The notes under the pieces were generated by a model that saw only the letters and a program-made list of their open reading frames with translations, searched no databases and was not told the origin of the DNA. Of a stretch of 64,000 bases of DNA, positions 11,537 to 23,330 are shown piece by piece. The position numbers were made by a program, and so were the translations under genes. Positions within the stretch are counted from its first letter, which is position 1; each line of letters opens with the position of its first letter. This stretch comes from Tomocerus qinae (Eukaryota; Arthropoda; Collembola; Entomobryomorpha; Tomoceridae), in the NCBI GenBank assembly GCA_020055645.1, contig CM034548.1:48662296-48726295 (forward strand). The letters run 5' to 3'.

Positions 11537-14500
11537 TTAGAAACTTAGACCGAACTTGTCAATCCATTTGATTCCTGTCGTAGTTTCCCCCGCAGGGACA
11601 TATTCCAGACCAACCCAACCTTTGTACTGCAAATCTCTCAGGAGCTGGAAGATGTACGAGTAGTCAATTTCGCCAGGTGTGTCGGGCTCATTTCTTTTCG
11701 GAACCTGAGCAACTTGAATATGACCTTAGAAAAAAATTTGTGACTTTTGATTTTTGTTCATTTTGATTATTAATATTCTCTAATTCTACTAGAATCTTCT
11801 TGTCTTCTATCATACATGTGTACACGGTTCCATTTACTCAGGTGAGCTTTCTGTTACGGCTTGCTGTTAGTTTAATAGTTTATGATAAAAATGAGTCGAA
11901 ATATTTGGGATTTTGAGAAAAAATTTTCTTTGAAGAAAATTAAGAAAAAAAAATCAAAGAGTAAAGGAAATCTTTTCAAAAAATGCAAAATGTTTGGAAA
12001 TTTGGCAAATGGGAAAATGAAACATTGTTATTGTTGACAAGACTTTTTGTTGGCCTATATACTTAAACTTTCTGGATACGTTATCAGATAGGGATAAATG
12101 TATCGGCAGGACCAAAAGGCCTTCCTAGGGTGAGGCCTCATCTTTAGTTTAGGTACTATAAGATTATGGTAAATTAGGTTAGGTTTTTAGGGAGGGTCGG
12201 GTCCTACTCTAAGATGGGGCTTTTAGTCTGCCGATAATTGTATTATAAACTAACCAACAAATGGTAATAAGTCTGTGATCCGTCGAGACAGATTTCCATG
12301 AATTTGTTGCAAGTGGAAAATATCTAGCTGAAGGCGTAGAAATTGACTGTCGATTGCTTGGACGATGCTCAGGGCTGAATGAATAAGAATGAGGTAATAA
12401 ATAAAAAACAACTCACTGGTTAGTTAAGGGAGCAATTAGAGTGGTGTTCACCTTTATCAAAATCGTTAAGAATGTAGTTCGGTATGGAGAAATTGTTGAT
12501 AGGTTCTATCAGACCGACAATTCCTCTCTTTTCCAACTGGGGCACCAACCTTTTCAGATTATTTTCCAGGGTAGTGTAGCAATCCTCACGGTCAATTGTG
12601 TCTGACAGCTTCCCACTCATGAAATGAACTCTGGACAATTTCAAAAAGGTCAGACAGAACACAAATCATTTTTATATAGCAGTGGAAGTCCAGCTTAAAG
12701 ATCACCTTCGACATTGCAAGCCTTCGGCGTACTTGAATGTCGACACTAAGGATTGCTCAAACTCCTTTTCCCTTCCAGGAATAGCAGCGACTCCCAGATC
12801 TCCTTTGGCTAAATCGCCTGAAATAATTTGAATCTTTTGGTGTACTGATTGTTGTTTGACAGTTCTAGCAAGGGTGCAGATAAAGGGTGGTAAATAGGAA
12901 GTACGAGTTCAGCAACAACTGCTTAGTGGCCACAGATAAAAGGTCTAGGGCATAAATTGGCCCAGCGCCAGGATAAAGTAGTGCAGTTTGGGTTTTTGGC
13001 ATCTTTTTCGCAATTTGCCAAGGGAAGGTGGTCAAAAGTGGCCAAAACCATAAAACAGCTTATTTTTCAGTGATTTTACGATACAATATCAATTTAAGAC
13101 AAAAGCGTCTTGGAAATAACTTGAATACAAAAAATACTCCAAAGCTAGTTTATATTAATAGATATTAATCATTGACACTTCTAGAATCAAGTTTGTTTTC
13201 TATTGAGTCTTTTTTTCATAATTTATTTCTACGAAGAGTGACGTTACCCATAAAATATTTCTGAAAACCTGACTTCATTTGGAGTCAGTTTTGAGAAATT
13301 TGTACCAAAAAGAACACGAAAGAAAATATTTACGGGCGCCTAGGGCTTACTTTTAGCAAATACGCCATCAATTTAATTTGCAGGACTGCAAATTTAATTT
13401 AATTTAACTTTTGCGGATAACTACCTAATTTCGTAAATAAGAGCCACGGGCATTGAGAGCAATAACAAAGGGTAATTCATAGTCATTGTATATATGAAGG
13501 TGTTGCGCTGTAAATACACAGTTATGCGAATTCAGCATTTATTTATAGGATATGAATTAAAGTGGGGGTAAAATAAAGGAAAGTGGCAGTTTGACTAATT
13601 GTGGCATTTGAATAAAGGAAACGGCAGTTGAGCAACAAAGGATTCAGCAGTAGGCAAAAAGGCTCGTAGCAGTAGGGCGAAAAGGAATTATCAGTTTTTC
13701 AGTTTCATTAAAATAGGGGAATCTCAACAAAATAGGGTAATCGTATGTAGGCTCACAATAACAAGATATGAGAAATATAGACCCCATCTAGACCAGAATA
13801 AATTCTTGAATGTATTTTAATGGAACTTTAATCTCGCTGAAACAGAAATCTCGCCTGAGTCAAGGGTACAGTCAAGGCTGTATTGTGGGTTAGGCATTGA
13901 AGGCAACTGCCCCCGTGCCCCCTGTAATCCAAGAAAAGAGAAAATTTTTTCTAAAAATAACAAAACGCATATTTTATGTGATTTTTAGGCTACATAAGCC
14001 AAAATTTTTTGCGCTTCGCGTGAATAAGCCTATTCCATATAGGTGTATGACGTCATTGCCCCTTCCGGAATCGACTTCTAAATACGGTACTGGACTGGGT
14101 ACAGTGTCAATTTGTTTGATAAGAGACTTTTAATTTATTTCCCATTTTTCATTATTTTCACTTTAAAAAAAAAATAATTGAGAAGTGGTAAAAATGCCAT
14201 CCCTGAAAACAGTAGATTAATATTGACTATGAAGATAAAAAGCTATACCAAGAATATTTAACATGTTTGAACCTATCTTTCATGTGGAAAATAATTATGT
14301 CAAAAATACCAATGAAGCCACTGGACTACATGTACTCTTTATTTTAATGTACACTTTCCTTAATTGACTACTGCTAAAATCTTTTATAAAAAAACTGCCC
14401 ATTCTTTTACGCGAAAACAGCCCCTTTCCTTTCTTATAATACTAATTCATTATATTTTGCCCACGTAGCTTGGGTAGAGCAAACCTCTATAAAACAGAAA

Positions 14501-14750
14501 AATATTTGGATTTTTCATTTGTTATAAATTGAACCACAGCAATACCCGGATATGAATTAATGAGGATTTGTTGTAGTCCGTTGTCTTCTTTGGCAGCAAT
14601 AAGATCTTCCAATGGGGTGTCGTATGGAAAAGCTACCTCCACCGCACTTAACCCACATTCCTTGGCCATTTTGTACCGCCTCGTCAGGGCTCCACCCTCC
14701 GTGAACATCATCGTCAGATTCGCACACAACTTCAATTGCTCTGCCATCAT
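11537..14750 (-). CDS. HYI: Hydroxypyruvate isomerase, 5 exons
   Basis: Enzyme family that interconverts hydroxypyruvate and tartronate semialdehyde; TIM barrel of the xylose-isomerase-like fold, expected cytosolic. Exons on the minus strand are 14546-14750, 12706-12817, 12452-12630, 12255-12374 and 11537-11724. All junctions are GT-AG, and the sum of 804 nt gives 267 aa against 277 in human. Family blocks appear in order: LCANLTMMF, SAVEVAFPYDTP and INSYPG (exon 1), AAIPGREKEFE (exon 2), VHFMSGK and GLIEPIN (exon 3), LQLDIFHLQQIHGNL (exon 4), HIQVAQVP and GWVGLEYVPAGET (exon 5). The metal-binding acids expected in GLIEPIN, LDIFH and GLEY are all present. The MM start is taken because it directly precedes the first barrel strand. 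Exon 4 lacks its own start codon and is easily missed. The function is inferred from homology. Confidence 0.93.
12818..14545 (-). other. HYI intron 1
   Basis: A 1.73-kb intron, long compared with the other HYI introns. Around 13880-14100 it holds a GC-rich patch with CGCTTCGCG next to an AAAATTTTTTG run that faintly resembles the interior of the hAT MITE at 29824; no ends or duplication could be found. Nothing else was recognised. Confidence 0.5.
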
Positions 14751-16429
14751 CCTTTGGGTCTAAATCTTATTTTAAAGACTTAATAATCATATCCTAAATC
14801 TCCGCGACATTAATGTCTTTTGCTCCCCTTTCATTTTAAGGTTAATGAAAAACAGCAAAAATAAAGCTGTCGTTTCAATCGCTAAGAAAATTCCAAATCA
14901 ATTAAGTAGATTAGAATTCTGCAAGATTTATTTACGACATAATTATTATGTTTTAGTAGTGGGGCTGTTCATTTCCATGCAAAATAGTAATTCATATGTC
15001 AACGTGTTATTGCTTTTAAATAATACAAAGAATAGCTGAGGTTTATGTATAAAAGTACTTGTGGGAGTGTTGTGTGAGCATTTATAACAAAATTATGTTG
15101 TATTGTATTGTAATCTGATGATAATCGTGTAGTACGATAGGAAAAATGCTTTTTACCAGAGATTCAATAGAGATTCAATTTGAGTTTGGCGAGAGCGAGG
15201 AGTCCGACTGTCAAATTCTATCCTCTGACGATTTCTATTTTAAAAAATAAATATTTTTAGAAAAATGCGAGTAATGACTAATGACATCTGCTCCATCCTA
15301 CCATCTGCAGATATTATGTGCGAAATTAAGATTGCGCAACAAGAAAATCCCTTTGATAAAGAGCTTCTTGGCGGACGGCGGACTACATAGAATTCGTAGA
15401 GATTGCAAGGATAGTGATGTGGAGCGGAGAACGAGAACGGCCTTGAGACCACGAGTGGGAAACGGGACCGAACTTTAAATTGACTCTTCTCATGATCTGA
15501 ACTTCTGGACTCATTATAATTTTAATTTTGACTAGGTTTTAGTTGTCAATTAGTAGTCGGTGTGGTGTACACGGAAAAGGATCTCAGCTAACGTCGTTGC
15601 TCTTGAAGGTCTGGTTTGGCTTTTTCGTGGCATTTCATACACTTTGGCAGTCAATGTTCAAATTTCAAATCAAAAGTATCATTTTATCTGCAATCGGTGT
15701 TTTAATGAATAGCACTTCCAATTCCAATACTGACATAAAAAACTTACCTATTAGACAGAAAGTGTGACAAATGTCCCTAATGGTAAATCCTAACCCTGTG
15801 ACATTTGTTGCACCAGGATTTACTTATGGTGTATATACACATCTTATATTAAGCCATTACGATGCTAGTTCCGGAGATGGCAATAATTGTCGTTTCGAAA
15901 CTAACAAATCCCTGGCACAGGAAAATTTGTCGCACCATTTTAAGCAAATTTTACCAGCCTTCCTTGTCTTATTTTTAGAAAATTACCAAATGCACTAAAT
16001 AACCTAATTTATTTCAAAAAACGCATAACTATATTGTTGACAGGTTCCTAAATCTGCAAAGTATCAGGACTTTTAGGAATAAAGATGCCCACTGCAACAA
16101 TTGTCACAGGGTTAGTATTGGAGGTGATAATGTTTCAGCCACGAGATATGGGAGTGTGATTCGACCTGTTATTTGGGCCAGGGATTTATGATTTAAAAAT
16201 TGAAAAAAGGAAAGAGATGATTTGCATCTCCATTAAATTGAATATACATGGTAGAAAAGTATTCTAAAGCAGAATAAAGAATAATAATAAAAAATATCCC
16301 TATGCCCTGCATTAAACATAACTAAATTGTTAAAATTACAGACTCTCAATATTGAGAACTCAGAGTCGCGTATGTCAGGCGCTGACAAGAGTGTCAATTC
16401 GTGGCTCAATACTGAAAGGAAGTAGCAAG
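14751..16429. promoter_or_regulatory. Head-to-head intergenic region of HYI and ADO
   Basis: The starts of HYI (minus) and ADO (plus) are 1.68 kb apart, so both promoters must lie here. No TATA box could be assigned. A plausible 3' splice site (TTAAAATTACAG ending at 16341) precedes the ADO start, so ADO may have an upstream non-coding exon. Open frames in this region look random. Confidence 0.5.
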
Positions 16430-17176
16430 ATGAGTTCGGTGGAGAAGGTCGTCCGAATGGCAGCTCACACATTCAGACTGGTGATGAGAAAAGGCTATGG
16501 ACAGGATTCAGACCCCCTGGTGATGTTCAAAGATAAGAACAGCGTGTTTTCTGCGGCTCTGGCCAGTCTCCAGGAGTCGTTGAAAAGCCTCACGGCAGAA
16601 GACGTCTATTTACACAAGTCGATGGAGAGCACAAAGAGGAAAGTCAATCATACGTCGTACATCGAGATATTTGAAAACCACGTCGTGTCTGTCGGGATCT
16701 TCGTGATCCATCCTGGGGCCATAATTCCGTTGCATGATCATCCGAACATGTTTGGCCTTCTGAAGGTCTTGCACGGCAGAGTGAAGATCACCAGTTTTAA
16801 TGTTTGCAATTCGGTCCAGAAGTCGTCGGGAGAGTTAATCTACAAGGCGAGACTGTCAGCCGAAGACAGTCATTCCCGATTGTCCCCTCCGGCTCTTCTT
16901 AGCCCACTCCAAGACAATATCCATGAAATCTGCTTTGAAAATGGAGAGAATGGCCAGGACTACGCCGCTTTCATAGATATCCTCAGTCCTCCGTATTACA
17001 GCTACAAATCCGGTGGGCCTGAGTGCTTTTACTATAGTAAATTAGGAAATATCACCGAACGCTCTGACTTGGGCTCAGAGGATGTGTTTCAACTTCTCAA
17101 AAAGACGAATATCCCTCCTTCGGACTTCTACACTGATAATGTACCGTACTGCGGCCCCCAAATACTCGAAGTTTAA
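16430..17176 (+). CDS. ADO: 2-aminoethanethiol (cysteamine) dioxygenase
   Basis: Non-haem iron thiol dioxygenase of the PCO/ADO cupin family. Such enzymes oxidise cysteamine to hypotaurine and also N-terminal cysteines of proteins, which marks them for degradation in an oxygen-dependent way. The single coding exon gives 248 aa (human 270). The iron ligands are present: His102 and His104 in PLHDHPNMFG, and His165 in DNIHEI. The Cys-Tyr pair that forms a crosslink in human ADO is also present (GPECFYY, Cys199-Tyr201). Other family blocks are GLLKVLHGRV, AAFIDILSPPY and the final YCGP. I chose the ATG at 16430 because the N-terminus then aligns with the animal ADO start; the open frame reaches further upstream without an ATG. 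A 3' splice site at 16341 suggests a spliced 5' UTR. The coding part has no introns. Confidence 0.95.
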   Translation: MSSVEKVVRMAAHTFRLVMRKGYGQDSDPLVMFKDKNSVFSAALASLQESLKSLTAEDVYLHKSMESTKRKVNHTSYIEIFENHVVSVGIFVIHPGAIIPLHDHPNMFGLLKVLHGRVKITSFNVCNSVQKSSGELIYKARLSAEDSHSRLSPPALLSPLQDNIHEICFENGENGQDYAAFIDILSPPYYSYKSGGPECFYYSKLGNITERSDLGSEDVFQLLKKTNIPPSDFYTDNVPYCGPQILEV

Positions 17177-19016
17177 AATTAATTGATGCGATAACTGAAA
17201 CTATTTAAATATATCGGTCAATTAATTGTTTTAGTTCGGTGTCGGTGCCTATCACTCTGTATTCCATGTCATTTGTGATTATGTGCATATAAATGCGTGC
17301 GTAAAGTAACTTTGTATTCTCAACATCAAACTAGTAAAGACAGTACTCCTACTAAACACTTTCTTCCTCTTTCTTGACAGTGTGGCTCTTTCTCTTAACC
17401 GTCCAACACACTAACTGTCCATAGACTTGGTGTTGGAATTGCAACTATCGCTCGTAGTTTTATTATGGTATCCCAACCTCAATAATGCCCTTGTGGTTAT
17501 AATTGTAGATTGTAGATAAATTACAACTGGAACCAAGGAATCAGCAGCTACCAAATCATAAAAAGCTTTTACCAGCAATTTAATATTTAGATGTAGAAGG
17601 TAGCCATAGGCAGAACAAAACCTTCCTAAAAGGCAAAGATTCGTAATCATATACCTACCGAGTAGGATAAGTTCATACAATTTAGATCATTATAATACCC
17701 CGAAACCAAAAGGGTTTACCGGTACCCCCTGCCACAAACTACCTGTGAGTAAATACACAAGAGATCGCGCAGGCTGGGAACAAATTGTCACGGCCAAAGT
17801 TGTTACTTTCAGATTCTAATCTACTAAGTTATATGAAAAACCCAATTTCAGGATTTTTTTGAAAACCCACCGTGTTTAAGTTATTGCGGTTTTCCGCCTT
17901 ATGTCGCTCATCACTACTATTAGATAAACGGCAAAAGTTAGTCACGTGACAATCCGTTTGTATGTTTGTACTTAATGTGGCAAATCCCTACACGTCCGAA
18001 CCAGAAGAACTTCAAGCCGACAACCAACATATCAGTGGTACGCACTTTGTGATCGATTATTTTATAATATGGTCATGAAATCTTCAGCGAAACTAGACCT
18101 GGTCAGTGCTGTGTGGTTAGTATGGGGTCCCTTCCCTCATTTCCCCTCCTCTTCTTTTCAGAAGAAATTTTCAGCATGCTTCTATACACTGATTATCACT
18201 ATGAACCACTGTAGGGTATACAATTTTGTGACAATTAATTCTGAAGAGAATAGAAGGGATTTTAAATTAAAGTACGTCGTAGCTAAGATGATTTGTTAGC
18301 CAACAAATACAAACCAATACACTGATGTAGTAAGAGTTCAGAAAAGTAGTAAGGCTAGTAGTAAGGAATAGCATTGCTACTATTCTGCCATCTTACGTGG
18401 CCGCTTTATTGCATTTATACCGTTGGCACACATTTAAAAAAAAAATTTGACTCCGACTATAGATTCTCTTATTATTTCATAATAAAAATAGAATACTGGA
18501 AGTCTTGATACTGTGTGGTGTGATAATGAAAACGTCGTGATTTTAGCTGGTATGAAACATTAGAGGATTCTTCATTTCCATTCAGACATGAAATTGCTAA
18601 CTGATATTGTAATCGGTAAAAGTCACCAAGCAGTTATCAGTCGATTTCATCATTAAAATATATAAAAATTGGGCTGAGTGACGCATCTAAGTTTGAAATC
18701 AACCCGCTGACAGGAACAAGCGCTGGTGGAAATTATGTTTTTTCTTGGTATCCAAAATACTACAAGCTCTTCCCAGTTTTAAAAGAAATTTTTTCCCGGT
18801 TTTGGGTACGAATAAAAATATACAATTGCGCCACTCACAAAATAATTTTTGGCATTCAGAAGTGGAACATTGATAAGAATAATATTCCGCTAAATCGTAG
18901 AAATTTTTTGCTACTTAGAGGCAAAAAAATGGGTAAAGGTTTCAGGGTAAATAGAAAAAGGTTTTTTGTCAATAAAAAAAGGGTTTTAGAAAATAGTCTA
19001 ATGGTCTATATATACC
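17177..19016. other. ADO 3' flank and intergenic DNA
   Basis: No coding region, RNA gene or bounded repeat recognised. No canonical AATAAA lies close to the ADO stop, so its 3' end is not placed. Confidence 0.4.
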
Positions 19017-19382
19017 TTGCTCAGAGAAGGTTGTGTCGCCTCTCACTCCTCCTTGCTTTCCTTTGCCTATAAGCTTGTGTCTATTAAGCTTGCTTTTAAA
19101 ACTGCTTGCTGCCAGGGCCCCTGACCCTAAAAATTGTCACGGCAGGCTCGGAAGCCGCCCATCTGTAAAGAGCCAGGTACTAGCACCTAAAAATTGGCTA
19201 GAGAAGAAATTTTTTTCTAAATTCAACTTTGAAAACTCAAGAAATTCAATCAAAAGAAGTCACCTAGTCACAACAATATTCTCAAGTCTTCAACCAATAA
19301 ACTTAACAATTCCAAAGCATCAATAAGGAATAAGGTTATTAATATTTCTATTTAAGCTATTTCTCCTTATATCTAATTAAAA

Positions 19383-20372
19383 ATGACAAAACCAAAAGGT
19401 ACAAAATGTTCCTCTTGTAACGATAATTCTGAGATTTTCAAAAAACTGAACGATAAAATTGAAATGCTAGAAGACCAGGTTGCATCTCTGAAAAATGATT
19501 TGTATAAAAATTCAAATGATTTATCGAGGGAACTAGACATGGTCTGTATGCATTCAAATGAAATGTACGGTAAAATTATGAAAATTGAGGAACAATTAGA
19601 TAAGCATGAAAGAAAGCACAATATTATAATTAGAGGTATAGCCGTAGATTTTAATGAGTATGAACTTGTATGTGAAGTAGTATTGGGAATATTTACTTAT
19701 CTCCAAACTTCTGCATCTCAAATTAGGGATATAGAAATTGTAAGCAATAAGCCACTCATAGTCAGAGTAACAATGTACTCCACTATGGAAAGAAGAAAAC
19801 TCTTACTAAACTCCAAATGGTTAAGTAAATCTCCCAATATGTACGGAATATTCATTACTCCTGATCTTACAGTAAAAGAAAACAAAGAAAATAAGTGTAA
19901 ACGTGAAAAGCTAAATGAGGTAAAACAAAAAAATAAATATGCATACATTAAAGGAAATAATATTATGGTAAGCAGTTATGATGAAAACAATGTATATGGA
20001 GAGTACATATTGCATACATTCCAAAACCAGGATCAAAAGGTTGACATATTTGAATTTAAAAAAACGATAGAAGTTGAACAAAGTAAGGATAAAAATCCAA
20101 ATACTAAATCAGAAAGCACACCCATAATAGTAAATAAACCCAATATTCAAAGTAATACAAATTCTATATTAGGTTCTAGTGTAGGACAAGTAAAGGTAGC
20201 ACCTATGCAAGCAACGCATTCACGGAATAGACAAAGCATAACTCAATATGAGAACCCATATAATAAAGAAATCACTCCGATAGGTAGACCTCAAAGAATA
20301 AAGAATCCTACGAAGCTGCATGGAAATGACCCACCTTCTTTTCACAACCTGATGACAAAAAGAAAAAGGTAA
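19383..20372 (+). CDS. LINE ORF1 protein
   Basis: 329 aa. The first 100 residues are predicted coiled coil (KLNDKIEMLEDQVASLKND and following). Then comes a region like the FP/L1-ORF1 nucleic-acid-binding fold of many arthropod LINEs: the block HNIIIRGI, a stretch around SNKPLIVRVTMYS, then FITPDLTVKENKENK. The tail is rich in polar residues and ends in the basic run MTKRKR. Such proteins coat the element RNA and form the particle used for reverse transcription. It overlaps ORF2 by 43 bases. There is no CCHC knuckle, but a CSSC pair lies near the N-terminus. Confidence 0.85.
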   Translation: MTKPKGTKCSSCNDNSEIFKKLNDKIEMLEDQVASLKNDLYKNSNDLSRELDMVCMHSNEMYGKIMKIEEQLDKHERKHNIIIRGIAVDFNEYELVCEVVLGIFTYLQTSASQIRDIEIVSNKPLIVRVTMYSTMERRKLLLNSKWLSKSPNMYGIFITPDLTVKENKENKCKREKLNEVKQKNKYAYIKGNNIMVSSYDENNVYGEYILHTFQNQDQKVDIFEFKKTIEVEQSKDKNPNTKSESTPIIVNKPNIQSNTNSILGSSVGQVKVAPMQATHSRNRQSITQYENPYNKEITPIGRPQRIKNPTKLHGNDPPSFHNLMTKRKR

Positions 20373-23233
20373 ATCTAAAAATTGGACAAATTAACATAAA
20401 TAGTATTAGGTACAAAACAGTAAGACTACATAACTTTTTAAATGAAAATGACTTTGATATACTGTGTATTTGTGAAACCAAACTTGCACCGGAGTTTCTC
20501 TTAATTCCAATCCCAGACTTTGACATTATTCGAAAAGATAGAAATAGTGAAGGAGGAGGAGTAGCAATTCTGTACAAAAAAGGTCTAACAATTAAATCTT
20601 TTAAACTAAAATTATCCCAGCAATCACCTGACATGTGTATAGAGGAAGTATCGGTAGTTGTTCAACTATGTAAATTCAAATCTATAATAGTCTCATGTAT
20701 ATATCGCCCCAAATTCTACCTGACATATGATGACATCTTTTTCATTGAAACTATAGTACAAGAATGTACTGCATCTAGAAAACCATTCTACATTTGTGGG
20801 GACCTTAATATACATCTTGAAAATAATGACGAAAAGAACATAAAAAGTTTTCAATCAATGCTAGAGAGAAATTCAGTTAATGAAATAATTAATGCCCCTA
20901 CTAGAAACAAAGCCAGACTTGATGTTATCATAACCAATGATAATCATAATATATGTGATAGTGGTATATTATCACCTCAATTATCTGACCATGATGCCTG
21001 TTATGTCATAAGAAAGTGTAATTTAAAATCAAAAGAAAAAATCAAAATAGAATACCGACAGTATGACAAAATCCAATTAAATCTACTTGCAATTGATCTA
21101 TTAAGTATTAATGAAAGTAACAGTGAAGACATACAGAGTAAAATTGATTTCTTCTCTGAAGCACTCCTTAGCACTTTTGACAAACATGCACCCCTAAAAA
21201 CTGGAAACTTTATAGCCAAAGCCAATCCATTCGTACTCTCACATGCTTCGAAAGAACTACAGAAAATTAAGAATACAGCTCACAAAGAATATATAAAGAA
21301 TAAATCTGAATACAATTTAGCACAGTTTAGGAAAGCTAAACGTGCATTTAATAAATCTCTAGAAAATGATAAAAAAACAGATATAAATTCTCGTATTAAG
21401 GATGATGGTGCTTGGAAGACATTAAAGAGTATTTTAATACCAAAAAAAGATAATGAAGCTTGTGATATAGACGTAGATACACTAAATGATTACTTCTGTA
21501 CAATCTCGAATGAATCTTGGATTATACCAACTCCTGTAAAACCATTGAGCTATAATGATATTGATACTACATTTTCACTTAAACAAATTAATTCGAAACA
21601 ATTATTCAACACATTCGATAAACTAAAGAAAAAAGAGAAGAAATCAATTGATACAATGGGATTATCTCCCATAATGATTAAAATGACTATTGGATGTCCA
21701 AATATATATAGTATAATACTTGACATAGTAAATTTAAGCTTATATTCTTCTTACTTTCCACCTTGTTTTAAAATTAGTGCAGTCACACCAGTACCCAAAA
21801 TAGAGAATCCTAGTAAACCTGAACACTTTAGACCTATCTCTGTCCAACCAATACTATCTAAATTAACAGAAAGAACTGCATATGAACAATATTCACATTA
21901 CTTTGAAGTGAATAAACTTTTTTATAAAGGGCAATTTGGATTTAGAAGGAAGCATTCCACTGAACATGCTATTACAGCATTAACAGAATATATGTATGAC
22001 AAATTGAATAATGGTTATATATGCATCTTGGTCTCACTAGATCTGCGTAAGGCTTTTGACGTCTTAATTAGAGAATTTTTCTTGGAGAAGCTAAAATGGT
22101 ATGGTATTGACCCTAGTTGGTTTAGATCTTTCCTATCAGATCGTTGTCAATTTGTCAAAGGCAAAAATGGCAAATCTAAAGTAATTTTTACTACCAGAGG
22201 CAGTCCCCAAGGCAGTATATGTTCAGCTCTCATATTCTCTATATATATCAATGATCTACCTCTTGTTCTTCAGAGATGCATTGCAATCCTTTTCGCTGAT
22301 GATACAAATGTATGCATTTCTGGAAAAATTGATCAAATTGAGAAAATGAAAGACGAGCTGATTGCTGATCTAATATTAATAAATAAATGGATGGAAAAAA
22401 ACGGTATGTCTCTTAACTTAGCGAAGACACAAATGTTGGTAATAGGTAGTCCCAATGACATAAAAAAGGTAGGTGAATTTGCTATAGATGTTCAAGGTAT
22501 AACGATAAAAAACTCTGATTCCTTAAAAACTCTAGGATGTACATTTGATTCTACACTATCATTTAGGAAACATATCAATATATTATCTGGACAATGTCAC
22601 TCAATAATTAAATCTCTATACCCTATTAAACCTCTTGTTCCACAATCTACCTTAATATTACTATGTAACGCTCTAATACTATCAAAAATTCACTATCTAT
22701 CAATCATTTGGGGTTCAGCTAATATATCTGATATTAAGGTAATTGAAAATGTAATGAGAAGAACTGGGAGAATGGTTTTTGGTAAAAGGAGTTATGAAAG
22801 TGTAAAAGAAGAAATAACAAATCAAATGAAATGGTTATTCCCTCATAGGTTACATGTAAAAAGTGTTCTCAACCTTTGTCATGCAATAGTATACAATAAC
22901 TGTCCGGAATATTTTAATGATTATGTAAAAAAGAAAGAAAATATCAATAATTATATTCTAAGAAATAAAAATTGTTTATACAATAAATCTCTTCCAAATA
23001 ACAAGTATGGTAAACGATCCTTTCAAGAGTCAGCTTCCAAATTGTGGAATGAGCTACCTGAGTTCATACAAACAATTGAAGATTCTGACTCTTTTAAGAA
23101 AGAACTTAAAATGTACCTTTTAAAAGATCAAATATGTGAAGTAATACTACATAATGAAGATAGAAACGCAAATACATGTAATCTGTCTTGTATTGAATCT
23201 GCCGTAAACTATATAGATAACAATAGTCCCTAA
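20330..23233 (+). CDS. LINE ORF2: AP endonuclease and reverse transcriptase
   Basis: The frame opens at 20330, in the -1 frame relative to ORF1, and runs 967 codons to 23233. The endonuclease has the expected motifs: INSIRYKT, LCICETK, RKDRNSEGGGVAI, CGDLNIHLE and SDHDACYV. The reverse transcriptase follows: HFRPISVQPILSKL, GQFGFRRKHSTEHAI, LVSLDLRKAFD, RGSPQGSICSALIF, ILFADDTNVCI and LKTLGCTFDS. The first ATG in this frame is at 20633, after half of the endonuclease motifs. The full protein must therefore come from frameshifting, coupled re-initiation or a non-AUG start. All catalytic residues that I can check are present. Together with ORF1 this would make a working element. Confidence 0.9.
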   Translation, partial: PTFFSQPDDKKKKVNLKIGQININSIRYKTVRLHNFLNENDFDILCICETKLAPEFLLIPIPDFDIIRKDRNSEGGGVAILYKKGLTIKSFKLKLSQQSPDMCIEEVSVVVQLCKFKSIIVSCIYRPKFYLTYDDIFFIETIVQECTASRKPFYICGDLNIHLENNDEKNIKSFQSMLERNSVNEIINAPTRNKARLDVIITNDNHNICDSGILSPQLSDHDACYVIRKCNLKSKEKIKIEYRQYDKIQLNLLAIDLLSINESNSEDIQSKIDFFSEALLSTFDKHAPLKTGNFIAKANPFVLSHASKELQKIKNTAHKEYIKNKSEYNLAQFRKAKRAFNKSLENDKKTDINSRIKDDGAWKTLKSILIPKKDNEACDIDVDTLNDYFCTISNESWIIPTPVKPLSYNDIDTTFSLKQINSKQLFNTFDKLKKKEKKSIDTMGLSPIMIKMTIGCPNIYSIILDIVNLSLYSSYFPPCFKISAVTPVPKIENPSKPEHFRPISVQPILSKLTERTAYEQYSHYFEVNKLFYKGQFGFRRKHSTEHAITALTEYMYDKLNNGYICILVSLDLRKAFDVLIREFFLEKLKWYGIDPSWFRSFLSDRCQFVKGKNGKSKVIFTTRGSPQGSICSALIFSIYINDLPLVLQRCIAILFADDTNVCISGKIDQIEKMKDELIADLILINKWMEKNGMSLNLAKTQMLVIGSPNDIKKVGEFAIDVQGITIKNSDSLKTLGCTFDSTLSFRKHINILSGQCHSIIKSLYPIKPLVPQSTLILLCNALILSKIHYLSIIWGSANISDIKVIENVMRRTGRMVFGKRSYESVKEEITNQMKWLFPHRLHVKSVLNLCHAIVYNNCPEYFNDYVKKKENINNYILRNKNCLYNKSLPNNKYGKRSFQESASKLWNELPEFIQTIEDSDSFKKELKMYLLKDQICEVILHNEDRNANTCNLSCIESAVNYIDNNSP

Positions 23234-23330
23234 TGTGACTATTAATATCAACACAATAGCTCAATTTTGATTATAAGTATTCCAATTGTAATCTAGAGAT
23301 GTTGACGAATAAAATATTATTATTATTATA

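Larger units (their letters stand above)
19017..23330 (+). mobile_element. Apparently complete non-LTR retrotransposon (LINE)
   Basis: The element has a 5' UTR of about 365 bp, ORF1 (19383-20372), an overlapping ORF2 (20330-23233), a 3' UTR of about 75 bp and a tail of TTA repeats at 23310-23330. Both ORFs are open and the key motifs of endonuclease and reverse transcriptase are intact, so it may be young. TATACC occurs at both edges (19011-19016 and just after the tail) and could be a short target duplication, but the 5' edge is an estimate. Two truncated relatives lie at 8607-9077 and 25575-26875. The clade is probably CR1/Jockey-group. Confidence 0.88.
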
